Assembly (NCBI GenBank): GCA_903953565.1
Contig: CAJBKE010000037.1
Location: 1-64,000, forward strand
Direction of reading: 5' to 3'
Source of the DNA: an uncultured Verrucomicrobiota bacterium
GTDB lineage: Bacteria > Verrucomicrobiota > Verrucomicrobiia > Chthoniobacterales > JACTMZ01
DNA: 64,000 bases
A program made the position numbers and the translations under genes. How positions within the stretch are numbered: the stretch's first letter is position 1; the number at the start of each line of letters is the position of its first letter. Shown piece by piece: positions 14,403 through 22,052 of the stretch. The notes beneath the pieces were generated by a model, which saw only the letters and a program-made list of their open reading frames with translations, did no database searches and was not told where the DNA came from.

Positions 14403-16127
14403 ATGTGGCTCATTGCCTTTCTAGTTTCCTCCGGGATCTTCTTCTTTTTCGCGTATCGCATTCTCGGGCGAAAGTTGACGGCGTATTTCGCGCTCGATCC
14501 GGACGTCCGGACGCCTGCGCATGAGCATCGGGACGGTCTGGATTTCGAGGCGGCCAAGACGTCGTATTTGCTGCCGCAGCATTTCTCGGCCATCGCCGCG
14601 GCCGGACCGATTGTCGGTCCCATCCTCGCCGGAACGCTCTTCGGTTGGTTCCCAACGTGGATCTGGATTCTTGTCGGGTCGGTTCTCATCGGCGGCATCC
14701 ATGATTTCACCACGCTGATCGCCTCGGTGCGGCACGGCGGGCGGTCGATCGCGGAGGTGGTGCGGCAATACATGAACGGGCGCTCCTTCACGCTCTTTCT
14801 CCTCTTCATCTGGGTCTCGCTCGTTTACGTGCTCATCGCCTTCACCGATGTGACGGCGGGAACCTTCGTCCAAGCGGCGGCATCGGCAGGCGGCGCGGCA
14901 CCGGGTCCGGCGGTGGCCACTTCGTCGATGGTCTATCTGCTGTTGGCCCTGCTCATGGGCCTCGCCCTGCGCTTTACCGGGATGTCCGCTCTCCAGGCAA
15001 AACTCGTTTTTCTGCCGCTCGTCTTTGCCGCGATCTTGCTCGGGCCGCTGGCGCCGCTCGATCTTTCGGGTGTGGCGGGAGGCAATCCGCAGCGGCTTTG
15101 GAATTATATTCTGATCGCCTATTGCTTTTTTGCGTCGATCGCGCCGCTCTGGCTGCTTCTGCAACCGCGCGGCTATCTCGGAGGCTACTTCCTTTATCTC
15201 GTTCTCATCGCCGGCCTGGCGGGAATCGTCATCGGTGGATTCACGGGAGCCTTTGATGTGGTCGCACCACCCATCATGGCGGGGAGCGTGCTGCTCGGTC
15301 CGGCGGCCGGACCCGGTGTCGCGGCTCCGATGCTGCCGATTCTTTTCATCACCGTGGCCTGCGGTGCTTGCTCCGGTTTTCACAGCATCGTGGCCAGTGG
15401 CACCACTTCCAAACAACTCGATCGCGAAACGGACGCCACGCCGGTCGCTTACGGCGGAATGTTGCTCGAGGGATTCTTTGCCTGCCTGAGTCTGGCCACC
15501 GTGATGATCTTGGCCAACCCCTCCGGGAAACCGGATGCCATCTTCGCCGGCGGCATCGCGCGCTTTGTCGAACAGGCAACGTTCGGGTTGGTCAGCCCGC
15601 AGATTGCTTTCCAATTCGCGCTGCTTTGCTTTGCCACTTTTGTTTTCGACACGCTGGACGCCTGCACGCGATTGGCGAGGTATGTCTTGATGGAGTTGAC
15701 CGGATGGAAAGGGCGGGCGGGGGCGGCGGCCGCGACGGCGCTGACGCTCATTTTTCCGCTCATCGTTCTCAGCATTCCGCCTCTGGTCATTGATGGCAAA
15801 ACGATCCCGGCCTGGCGGGTTTTCTGGAATCTTTTCGGCATGTCGAACCAACTCCTTGCCGCACTCGCCTTGCTCGGCGTGGCCGTGTGGCTGCACAAGA
15901 CCGGACGCAATCCGTGGCTCGGCCTCGCACCCGCGCTCTTCATGGGGGGCATCTCGCTTTGGGCTCTCGGACTGACGCTCCACAACATCCTCACAGTTCC
16001 GATTATCGCCGGAGTCCTTTGGGTCGAGGCGGGAGTCGCGGCCGTCCTCGCCGCGATGGCGCTCTGGTTGCTGGTGGAAGCCGTCCTCATTCTCCGGGAC
16101 AAGACGCAAAGTCCGGCCGCGGCGTAG
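14403..16127 (+). CDS. cstA: CstA-family carbon starvation/pyruvate transporter
   Basis: 574 residues, about 14-16 hydrophobic helices. The CstA core is clear: AAAGPIVGPILAGTLFGW, GGIHDFTTLIASVRHGGRSIAEV and the late VASGTTSKQLDRETDATPVAYGGML block, followed by FDTLDACTRLARYV. Family members import pyruvate or peptides in the inner membrane. Length is short of the ~700 residues of the E. coli protein, as is usual for the shorter subgroup. Stand-alone gene; no CstS/BtsS-type regulator nearby. Confidence 0.92.
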   Translation: MWLIAFLVSSGIFFFFAYRILGRKLTAYFALDPDVRTPAHEHRDGLDFEAAKTSYLLPQHFSAIAAAGPIVGPILAGTLFGWFPTWIWILVGSVLIGGIHDFTTLIASVRHGGRSIAEVVRQYMNGRSFTLFLLFIWVSLVYVLIAFTDVTAGTFVQAAASAGGAAPGPAVATSSMVYLLLALLMGLALRFTGMSALQAKLVFLPLVFAAILLGPLAPLDLSGVAGGNPQRLWNYILIAYCFFASIAPLWLLLQPRGYLGGYFLYLVLIAGLAGIVIGGFTGAFDVVAPPIMAGSVLLGPAAGPGVAAPMLPILFITVACGACSGFHSIVASGTTSKQLDRETDATPVAYGGMLLEGFFACLSLATVMILANPSGKPDAIFAGGIARFVEQATFGLVSPQIAFQFALLCFATFVFDTLDACTRLARYVLMELTGWKGRAGAAAATALTLIFPLIVLSIPPLVIDGKTIPAWRVFWNLFGMSNQLLAALALLGVAVWLHKTGRNPWLGLAPALFMGGISLWALGLTLHNILTVPIIAGVLWVEAGVAAVLAAMALWLLVEAVLILRDKTQSPAAA

Positions 16128-16220
16128 TTTCGGTAGGGGCTGGGAAGGTAAAGCGTAAGAAGTAGGAAGGGAGGCAGAGCCCAGTAGTCAGGTGACAGAG
16201 GTTGGAAGGTGGAATCCGGT

Positions 16221-16249
16221 TTGCGGGGGAGGCGTGGAAGGGCTAGTAT
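16221..16249 (+). promoter_or_regulatory. TA-type promoter cassette 5
   Basis: TTGCGG (16221-16226), 17 nt, TAGTAT (16244-16249), 12 nt, ATG at 16262. The upstream words 'gtggaatccgg' match cassettes 3 and 4. Confidence 0.62.
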
Positions 16250-16261
16250 CCGGAAAGATCC

Positions 16262-16489
16262 ATGAATTACTCGAAGATCATCACTATGGAACCGGGCAAG
16301 CGCTCGGGCAAACCGTGCATCCGCGGTTTGCGCATCACCGTGCATGATGTGCTCGAGTATCTGGCTTCGGGCATGTCGCACGAGGACATCCTCCGCGACT
16401 TTCCTTATCTCACAGAGGAAGACATCCGCGCCTGTCTCGCTTACGCCGCAGACGCTGGGCGCCGCACGGCCCACGCCGTTGCCGCGTGA
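16262..16489 (+). CDS. DUF433 antitoxin
   Basis: 75 residues with the DUF433 pattern: ITMEPGKRSGKPCIRGLRITVHDVLEYLASG, then EDILRDFPYLTEEDIRACLAYAAD. This is a winged-helix-type protein that is regularly paired with DUF5615 nucleases. Its stop overlaps the next start (GTGA, 16486-16489). Confidence 0.9.
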   Translation: MNYSKIITMEPGKRSGKPCIRGLRITVHDVLEYLASGMSHEDILRDFPYLTEEDIRACLAYAADAGRRTAHAVAA

Positions 16490-16818
16490 AACTGCTCTAC
16501 GACGAGAATCTATCACCGGCCCTCGTCGCGCAGTTGGCTGATGTTTATCCGGACTCGGCACATGTCCACGATATCGGCTTGGGCATGGCTGATGACTCAG
16601 AAGTTTGGAGGCGGGCCAAGGACGAAGGCTACTGCATCGTGTCAAAGGATTCGGATTACTATGACTTGAGCGTGCTGCATGGTCATCCGCCAAAAGTAAT
16701 CTGGCTGCGTTTGGGTAACTGCAGCACAGACACCATCTTTGACTGTTTGCGAAACAATCGGGCAACGATCGAGGAATTCGGCGCCGACGCCGAGGAGTCG
16801 GTGCTGCTGATTCCGTGA
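16486..16818 (+). CDS. DUF5615 PIN-like toxin (Mut7-C type)
   Basis: 110 residues, GTG start. The N-terminal LLYDENLSPALVAQLADVYPDSAHVHDIGLG and VSKDSDYYDL are the acidic signature blocks of the DUF5615/Mut7-C PIN-like nucleases (Asp5, Glu6, Asp49/50-region and the KDSDY motif). Predicted RNase toxin neutralised by the DUF433 partner. It converges on the arm-like gene copy at 16837, separated by 18 bp. Confidence 0.9.
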   Translation: MKLLYDENLSPALVAQLADVYPDSAHVHDIGLGMADDSEVWRRAKDEGYCIVSKDSDYYDLSVLHGHPPKVIWLRLGNCSTDTIFDCLRNNRATIEEFGADAEESVLLIP

Positions 16819-16836
16819 CGTTTTGATGCGGCGCTG

Positions 16837-17118
16837 TCACGCGGCCTCCTTTCGGAGCGCTTGGCTCCATGCTCTTTGCTCCTCGTTCCATGCACCGAGC
16901 ACGGCATCGCGGCGCGTGCGAGCGAGGCCCACACTTTTCGTTTCCAGCGGCAACCGAAGGCGCTGCTTGGTGTAGTCGGGTCGGTGCACGGTGGCGTGGA
17001 GCCACCAGGTGCCGTTGTTCCACCAAAGATGGTGGTTGGGATTGCGGGGATGCGTGCGCAGGGAGAGCGCGCTGCCTTGCGGCAACGCCGCAAGTGCGGC
17101 GGGGATGTTTTTGCTCAT
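16837..17118 (-). CDS. small stand-alone integrase-arm-like protein, copy 2
   Basis: 93 residues, 86 identical to the protein at 2224. The homology begins exactly at the stop/GTG junction (TCACGCGGCC) that in copy 1 leads into the next operon gene, and extends through the leader to the promoter. Here no operon follows: a relic GTG opens only a shadow frame and the next gene converges. So this copy is an isolated leader-plus-gene unit. The synonymous bias of the differences indicates a maintained protein. Confidence 0.75.
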   Translation of the reverse strand: MSKNIPAALAALPQGSALSLRTHPRNPNHHLWWNNGTWWLHATVHRPDYTKQRLRLPLETKSVGLARTRRDAVLGAWNEEQRAWSQALRKEAA

Positions 17119-17282
17119 TTGTGCGTTTCTTCAAACGCACCAAGGGAGATTTTGCTTTCCGGTCGATCCGATCGACCAGCGCATTGGCACGGAAGAGACT
17201 CGCTCTCCCGCACCAAGCCACCGTGGGTTCTCCTCCTCGGTTGGCAGCCCCGCCTTTTACGGCAGGACGTTCTTGATGCTGG
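17119..17282 (-). ncRNA. 164-nt structured leader RNA, copy 2
   Basis: Differs from 2506-2669 at four positions: two in the loop of the hairpin before the start codon (AAGG becomes GAAG), one in the loop of the 14-bp hairpin (CGAGA becomes CGAGT) and one converting U-A to U-G in the first hairpin. Identity is about 97.5%, against about 90% in the gene behind it. Confidence 0.65.
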
Positions 17283-17287
17283 TAAGA

Positions 17288-17334
17288 CCAATACACCAAA
17301 ACGACCCGAGCCTCAAACTCCGAATGCGTCATAG
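17288..17334 (-). promoter_or_regulatory. promoter of leader/arm-like unit, copy 2
   Basis: Minus strand: CTATGACGCA (17334-17325), 8 nt, TTGAGG, 17 nt, TATTGG, 5 nt, leader. All spacings are equal to copy 1 although the spacer sequences differ. Confidence 0.65.
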
Positions 17335-17383
17335 CACCGGCCTTCTATCCATTGATGAAGCGGGGGCATGGGGATGACCTCCC

Positions 17384-17827
17384 TTGTGGCTGCCGAGAAC
17401 GATTGCCGTGGTTCCGCCCGGTTGCCGTGTGACTCCCGGACTTGTCCTCGAGCCAATCTGGCGGGAAGGTCGCGGGATGCGCGTGTGGCGGCCAGATGAA
17501 GTCGAGGAAGTCTTCTGCCGGTCGGGCGGACCGGGCGGCCAGCACGTCAACAAGGTCTCAACCGCCGTCACGCTCCGACACGTCCCAACGGGAATCTCCG
17601 TGCGGGTAAGCGCATCGCGATCCCAAGCGCGCAACCGGGCCGAGGCGAACCGCTTGTTGGCGGCCAAACTGGAGGCCGCTGCGGTTGCCGCGCGCCAGTC
17701 ACACCTTGCCGAGGTTTCCAAAAATCGCCGGCGCAAGGCGAAGCGCTCGAGGGCGACCAAACGCCGTTTGGTTGAATCGAAGCGACGGCGCGGCGAAACG
17801 AAGCAACTGAGGAAGAAGGTATCGTGA
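17384..17827 (+). CDS. release-factor-like peptidyl-tRNA hydrolase (ArfB-like)
   Basis: Up to 147 residues. It has the catalytic GGQ loop in the context SGGPGGQHVNKVSTAV, followed by LRHVPTGISVRVSASRSQARNRAEA, and a very basic C-terminal tail (KNRRRKAKRSRATKRR, KQLRKK) like that of ribosome-rescue factor ArfB, where the tail enters the mRNA channel. It probably releases peptides from stalled ribosomes. The start is uncertain: TTG 17384, GTG 17408 or ATG 17477 are possible; the residues before MRVWRPDEVEE still look like part of the leading helix. Confidence 0.8.
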   Translation: MWLPRTIAVVPPGCRVTPGLVLEPIWREGRGMRVWRPDEVEEVFCRSGGPGGQHVNKVSTAVTLRHVPTGISVRVSASRSQARNRAEANRLLAAKLEAAAVAARQSHLAEVSKNRRRKAKRSRATKRRLVESKRRRGETKQLRKKVS

Positions 17828-17950
17828 CGGACAGTATCGCGGGGGGCGGCCCGGGGTTTTTCCGCGGTCTCCGCGTCTTGGTGAGAGACATCTGCCCAGC
17901 GCGGCGCTAATTTACTCGCCCACGCACTTCACTTTGCCACTGCACCATTT

Positions 17951-18109
17951 ATGAAACACATCGCCATCATCCTCGCTGCCACGTTCCTCGCCGGCTGTGC
18001 CGCTCCGCCTCCGGTCAAAATCGCTTCGAAATTGCTCGGCCGAAACGTGCTGCAGCAAGCCAAGAACAACGTCTTCGACTCGGACGACGATCAAGACGAC
18101 GACCGGTAG
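17951..18109 (+). CDS. very small lipoprotein
   Basis: 52 residues, MKHIAIILAATFLAGCAAPPPVK. The lipobox LAGC gives a lipidated Cys16; the mature part is only ~37 residues and ends in a poly-Asp tail (DSDDDQDDDR). Function unknown. It lies between the release-factor-like gene and a convergent methyltransferase-like gene. Confidence 0.7.
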   Translation: MKHIAIILAATFLAGCAAPPPVKIASKLLGRNVLQQAKNNVFDSDDDQDDDR

Positions 18110-18128
18110 CCGCACCGGCGCGATGCGT

Positions 18129-18917
18129 TCAGCCGATGCGGCGCACGGCAACTTTTCGCCAGAAAGCCCGGTCGGCGGCTTCCGCGAATGCGGCGTCCCA
18201 CTTGCGCAGGTGCCGGGTCGTGGCCACAGCATGGCCGGCAACGAGGACTTCGTTCATCGCCCGGGGTGATGTGACCGTGCGCACTTCGGCAAAGGCCTCA
18301 CGCAAGATGCGGCGCGTCGCGGACTGCGTGGTGCGATGCGCAGGGCCGGTGACAAGGTTCACGGCCAGGACACCGCCCGGTGCAACGCAGCGCTGGAGAC
18401 TAGCGAGCAGGCGGCGGTCCATAGCCTGTGGACGGAACACATCGGTGCGTCCGGCGAGATAGATATCATCGATGACGACATCGAAGGTTCGGCGGTTCTT
18501 GCGCAGCCACTGATAAGCATCACCGATGACCACCTCGACCCCGGTGGCGTCGAGCGCCATATGACGGCGGGCGAGACGGACGATTTGGCCGTCGATATCG
18601 ATGGCGGTGAAACGGCATGCCGGCAGCAGATGGCGAAGGGTACGCAAGCTCGTCCCGCCGGCCAGACCGAGCATGAGAACCGAGCGCGGTTCATCCCGTG
18701 TTCCCAGGAGAGCCGCGCCCGCCAACATGTCCCAGACCAATCCGGTGAGGAAACGACGGCGATGATGGAAGGCGTGCACGGCACCGGCCACGCGGAACTC
18801 CGTGGCGAGGCGTGACTTCCAAATTTCCAAATCCTGATGCGCGGTGCGCACCACCGCGATACGACGAAGCCGAGCGCGACTTGCCACGTCGGACAGAGGA
18901 CGGCGGGCGGGGATCAT
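18129..18917 (-). CDS. spermidine synthase-like SAM-binding protein
   Basis: 262 residues. Rossmann motif VLMLGLAGGTSLRTLRHLLP, acidic loop AIDIDGQIVRLA, GDAYQWLR and FDVVIDDIYL, then GGVLAVNLVTG. This is the spermidine synthase/methyltransferase fold. The polyamine-specific aspartates are not clearly kept (VVIDDIY in place of IIVDSTD), so true aminopropyl transfer is doubtful. A second relative is at 41904. It is 12 bp downstream of the SMR transporter and probably in one operon with it. Confidence 0.75.
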   Translation of the reverse strand: MIPARRPLSDVASRARLRRIAVVRTAHQDLEIWKSRLATEFRVAGAVHAFHHRRRFLTGLVWDMLAGAALLGTRDEPRSVLMLGLAGGTSLRTLRHLLPACRFTAIDIDGQIVRLARRHMALDATGVEVVIGDAYQWLRKNRRTFDVVIDDIYLAGRTDVFRPQAMDRRLLASLQRCVAPGGVLAVNLVTGPAHRTTQSATRRILREAFAEVRTVTSPRAMNEVLVAGHAVATTRHLRKWDAAFAEAADRAFWRKVAVRRIG

Positions 18918-18929
18918 CGAGCGGTGCGC

Positions 18930-19259
18930 TCAGTGCGCGATGCTCTTCGAGAAAATGTTGATCACCGCAACGCCGCCGATGATCAGGGCCATGCCGAGGA
19001 TGGCGGGCAGATCGAGTTGCTGACCGAAGACCAACCAGGCGATGAGGGCGACGAGCACGATGCCTGCGCCGCACCAAATGGCATAGACAATGCCGACGGA
19101 CATGGCTTTGAGGGTGAGGGAAAGAAAGTAGAACGCCGTGGCGTAGCCGCAGATGACCACGATGGAGGGAGCCAGTCGGGTGAATCCATCGGTGGATTTG
19201 AGGAACGATGTGGCGACGACTTCGGACACGATGGCGATGGCGAGGTAGAGGTAGGTCAT
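18930..19259 (-). CDS. small multidrug resistance (SMR) transporter
   Basis: 109 residues, four transmembrane helices. The essential membrane Glu is present (AIAIVSEVVATS, Glu13), with the family blocks KSTDGFTRLAPSI and GIVYAIWCGAGIV. It acts as a dimeric proton antiporter exporting cationic compounds (EmrE-like) or guanidinium (SugE/Gdx-like). ATG 19259 is the natural start; an upstream frame to 19319 lacks a membrane segment. Confidence 0.93.
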   Translation of the reverse strand: MTYLYLAIAIVSEVVATSFLKSTDGFTRLAPSIVVICGYATAFYFLSLTLKAMSVGIVYAIWCGAGIVLVALIAWLVFGQQLDLPAILGMALIIGGVAVINIFSKSIAH

Positions 19260-19401
19260 GAAGAGGGAAAGTGGCGGGTGGCGCGCGACTGGTTGATAGC
19301 CGCGATGCGGCGTGGGCATCTAGCATCGCGCTTTATTCGCTGAGAACAAAGAACGACAGGATGCTAGCAATCCATCCCTGGGGACGGCGATGCTAAGTTG
19401 A

Positions 19402-19426
19402 TGTAGCGGCGCCGTCCGCGGCGCCG
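19402..19426. repeat. TGTAGCGGCG repeat, hairpin form
   Basis: TGTAGCGGCGCCGTCCGCGGCGCCG with stem GGCGCCG/CGGCGCC. It is a truncated member of the TGTAGCGGCG family found near 22033, 29768, 31455, 42660, 51600 and 54653. Confidence 0.5.
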
Positions 19427-19444
19427 AAAACCAGCGCAGCATGC

Positions 19445-19807
19445 TCAGAGCCGCGGCCAGAAGACGAGCAGGCCGACGACGAGGGCGATGATGGAGGCGA
19501 AGAGCACGGAGGCGGCGGCGAGGTCTTTCAGTTTTTTCACTTCGGGGTGCTCGTCGGGGTGTGCGAGGTCGGCGACGTATTCGATGGCGGTGTTGAGCGC
19601 TTCGGCCACCCAGACGAGACCGATGGCGAGGACGACGGCGATCCATTCGCCGGGTGTGATGGCAAACCACCAGCCGAGGATCAGGACCACAATGGTGGCG
19701 ACCAGATGGATGCGCGCGTGGACTTCGCTTTTGAGCAACGCAGCGATGCCCCGGAAGGCGCAGGCGAAGCTTTCGGCTTCGCGGGAGAAGAATCCGCGCC
19801 GGTTCAT
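19445..19807 (-). CDS. dgkA: diacylglycerol kinase (undecaprenol kinase type)
   Basis: 120 residues with three membrane helices. Family signature EALNTAIEYVADLAHPDEHPEVKKLKDLAAASV contains the catalytic Glu and metal ligands; upstream FACAFRGIAALLKSEVHARIHL is also conserved. It phosphorylates diacylglycerol or undecaprenol at the inner membrane. ATG 19807 (MNRRGFFS) is preferred over the one 13 codons upstream. Confidence 0.92.
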   Translation of the reverse strand: MNRRGFFSREAESFACAFRGIAALLKSEVHARIHLVATIVVLILGWWFAITPGEWIAVVLAIGLVWVAEALNTAIEYVADLAHPDEHPEVKKLKDLAAASVLFASIIALVVGLLVFWPRL

Positions 19808-19853
19808 GTTGTAGGAATATACCAAACCAGAGAGAAATCTCGACATTCGTTAA

Positions 19854-19919
19854 GGTGGATCGCGCCGTCCCGGCGCGATTCTTCAGTAAATAAATCGCGA
19901 TGGGACATCGCGATCCACC
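19854..19919. repeat. 66-bp REP-like palindrome, copy 1
   Basis: Ends GGTGGATCGCG and CGCGATCCACC. It has two internal hairpins, ATCGCGCC-GTCCC-GGCGCGAT and ATCGCGAT-GGGAC-ATCGCGAT; the loops GTCCC and GGGAC are exact reverse complements. Confidence 0.85.
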
Positions 19920-19963
19920 CGATGAACAAGAGCAACTCCCGCGCAAACAGCGCCGCTACAGGG

Positions 19964-20149
19964 TTACTCTTGACCCTGCGCCGGGAAAAACTCCGGCGGG
20001 TTTTCCGCGGAGCCGAGAGGTTTGCTTTCGGTTTTTACCTCGGCGGCTTTTTTCTCGCCGTAGCCGGGGATACTGACCGAAGGCGGAATGCGTTGGCAGG
20101 AGACGGCGCCCAGCGCGAGGGCGGAGAGAAGGGCGTAGAAATATTTCAC
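19964..20149 (-). CDS. small lipoprotein
   Basis: 61 residues; hydrophobic leader ALLSALALGAVSC with a plausible lipobox (AVSC), then a Pro-, Glu- and Lys-rich mature chain (SVSIPGYGEKKAAEV). Function unknown. It follows the KH-domain gene by 5 bp, so it is the last gene of the ffh operon. Confidence 0.75.
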   Translation of the reverse strand: MKYFYALLSALALGAVSCQRIPPSVSIPGYGEKKAAEVKTESKPLGSAENPPEFFPAQGQE

Positions 20150-20154
20150 GATGG

Positions 20155-20385
20155 TTAGTCGGGAATGACCAAGCGCACTTTGCCGCCATGCTTGGCGGCG
20201 CCGGCGTCGAGCAGGCTGCGGATGGAGTGGATGGTCTGTCCGCGTTTGCCGATGATACGCGGCAGGTCGGTCTGCCGGGCCTGCACGGTGTAGACGTCTT
20301 TGCCGTCGACGGCGGCGTGGGTGAGGAAGACCTCGTCGGGATGACCGGCCAGCTTGCGGAGGACGAAGTTGAGAAATTCCTCCAT
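20155..20385 (-). CDS. khpA: KH-domain RNA-binding protein KhpA
   Basis: 76 residues forming one type II KH domain with the signature IIGKRGQTIHSIRSLL. KhpA proteins bind RNA and usually lie, as here, just after rpsP. ATG 20385 (MEEFLNFVLRKL) gives the normal family length; the longer frame from 20472 overlaps rpsP. Confidence 0.92.
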   Translation of the reverse strand: MEEFLNFVLRKLAGHPDEVFLTHAAVDGKDVYTVQARQTDLPRIIGKRGQTIHSIRSLLDAGAAKHGGKVRLVIPD

Positions 20386-20399
20386 GACCGGTCGCGTTA

Positions 20400-20645
20400 T
20401 CAGGCGGTTTTGCGCGCCTTTTTGACGATGCTGCGAACCGTGTCGGACATCTGCGCGCCGTTTTTGACCCAATGGTCGATGCGGACGAGATCGATCCTGT
20501 AGTTCGTGCCTTTTTTCTTCGGATCGTAGTTACCGATGATCTCGATGAATTTGCCGTCGCGCGGACTGCGTTTGTCCGCGACCACGACTTTGTAGTAGGG
20601 AGCGTTGCGCGTTCCCTCCCTGCGGAGTCTGATTGCCACTGCCAT
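20400..20645 (-). CDS. rpsP: 30S ribosomal protein S16
   Basis: 81 residues with the S16 signature MAVAIRLRREGTRNAPYYKVVVAD, NYDPKKKG and RIDHWVKNGAQMSDTV. Full length. It sits 13 bp downstream of ffh and 14 bp upstream of khpA, the common ffh-rpsP-khpA arrangement. Confidence 0.97.
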   Translation of the reverse strand: MAVAIRLRREGTRNAPYYKVVVADKRSPRDGKFIEIIGNYDPKKKGTNYRIDLVRIDHWVKNGAQMSDTVRSIVKKARKTA

Positions 20646-20658
20646 ATTTGATTTTTTC

Positions 20659-21990
20659 CTAGTTGCGGCCGAGCATGCCCATGGAGCCGGCCCTTGCCAT
20701 CATTTTTTTCAGTTTGCCGGGGCTCTTCATGAGTTTCCTCATGTCGGAGAACCTCAGCAGGAGGTTGTTCACCTCCGAGACCGTCGTGCCACTCCCGCGG
20801 GCGATGCGTTGGCGACGGCGGGCATTGAGAATGTCCGGTCGCGCCCGCTCGCCGGGCGTCATGGAGAGGACGATGGCCTCTACCCGGCGCATCTGTTTTT
20901 CATCAACACCGGGGTTTTTCATCTTATCCATGCCCGGAATGAGGCCAAGGAGATTCTCCAAGGGACCCATTTTCCGGAGCATTTTGAACTGTTCGAGGAA
21001 GTCGCTGAGGTCGAAACGGCCGCCGCGCAGGCGTGCCTCCATGCGGCTGGCATCCTCCAGCTCGAAACTCGCGGCCGCCTTCTCGACCAGGCTGACCACG
21101 TCGCCCATCCCGAGGATGCGGCTGGCCAGGCGGTCGGGATAAAAGACCTCGAAGGCCTCCACTTTCTCGCCGGTGCCGGTGAATTTGACCGGCCGGCCGG
21201 TCACCTCGCGGAGGGACAGCGCCGCACCGCCGCGCGCATCGCCGTCGAGTTTGGTCAGGATCAGTCCGGTGACACCGACCGCGCCGTGAAATTTCTCGGC
21301 CACGCCGACGGCCTGTTGTCCGGTGGCCGCGTCGCAGACGAGCAGGCTTTCGTTCGGTTGCACCATGTCCTTCACTTTGCGCAATTCGTCGATGAGGTCG
21401 CCGTCAAGATCCTGGCGGCCTGCGGTGTCATAAATCTCGACATTGCACGATTGGTCTTTGGCCCATGCCATGCCGTCCTTGACCACGCGGAGGACGTTCT
21501 TCTCGCCGGCGGCCGGACGATATACGGGCACGTCGATCTGCGCGGCAAGAGTGGCGAGCTGGTCGATGGCGGCTGGCCTTTGCAAATCGCAGGCGATGAG
21601 CACGGGGCTGCGTCCGAGTTTTTTCAAATGCAGGGCGAGTTTCGCGCAGGTCGTCGTCTTGCCGGCACCGTTGAGGCCGACAATGAGAATGCGGGCCTGC
21701 GGTCCGAGTTCGAGCGGAGCCGCGTCGCCACCGAGGAGCGCGGCGAGTTCATCGTGGAAAATTTTGACGATCTGCTGTCCGGGCGTGACGCTGCGCAGAA
21801 CCTCTTCGCCGAGGGATTTTTCTTTGATCCGCGCGATGAAATCCTTGGCGACTTTGAAATGCACATCGGCCTCGAGTAGGGCAAGGCGCACCTCCCGCAA
21901 CGCATCGTTGATGTTCGACTCGCTAATGCGTCCATGCCCGCGGAGGTCTTTGAAGACGTCCTGCAATTTGTCGGAGAGGCGGGAAAACAT
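20659..21990 (-). CDS. ffh: signal recognition particle protein Ffh
   Basis: 443 residues. N domain, then the G domain with GLNGAGKTTTCAKLA (~104-118), DTAGRQDLD, TKLDGDARGG, and a C-terminal methionine-rich M domain (RIARGSGTTVSEVN, MKSPGKLKKMMARAGSMGM) that binds 4.5S RNA and signal sequences. First gene of the ffh-rpsP-khpA-lipoprotein operon. Confidence 0.97.
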   Translation of the reverse strand: MFSRLSDKLQDVFKDLRGHGRISESNINDALREVRLALLEADVHFKVAKDFIARIKEKSLGEEVLRSVTPGQQIVKIFHDELAALLGGDAAPLELGPQARILIVGLNGAGKTTTCAKLALHLKKLGRSPVLIACDLQRPAAIDQLATLAAQIDVPVYRPAAGEKNVLRVVKDGMAWAKDQSCNVEIYDTAGRQDLDGDLIDELRKVKDMVQPNESLLVCDAATGQQAVGVAEKFHGAVGVTGLILTKLDGDARGGAALSLREVTGRPVKFTGTGEKVEAFEVFYPDRLASRILGMGDVVSLVEKAAASFELEDASRMEARLRGGRFDLSDFLEQFKMLRKMGPLENLLGLIPGMDKMKNPGVDEKQMRRVEAIVLSMTPGERARPDILNARRRQRIARGSGTTVSEVNNLLLRFSDMRKLMKSPGKLKKMMARAGSMGMLGRN

Positions 21991-22032
21991 GGATGGTCAA
22001 CAAGTTAGCAGAAAGCGGGGCATGATACCAAC

Positions 22033-22050
22033 TGTAGCGGCGGCGCTACA
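22033..22050. repeat. TGTAGCGGCG repeat, minimal palindrome
   Basis: TGTAGCGGC-GGCGCTACA, the two ends of the TGTAGCGGCG family fused, directly beside REP-like copy 2. Confidence 0.5.
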
Positions 22051-22052
22051 AA

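Noticed and set aside
14421-16109. 562-codon frame antisense to cstA
   Set aside because: Charged, domain-free shadow of a polytopic membrane protein gene.
15449-17332. 627-codon minus-strand frame spanning cstA, the DUF433/DUF5615 locus and the arm-like gene
   Set aside because: It crosses four independently supported features; only accidental absence of stops in high-GC DNA.
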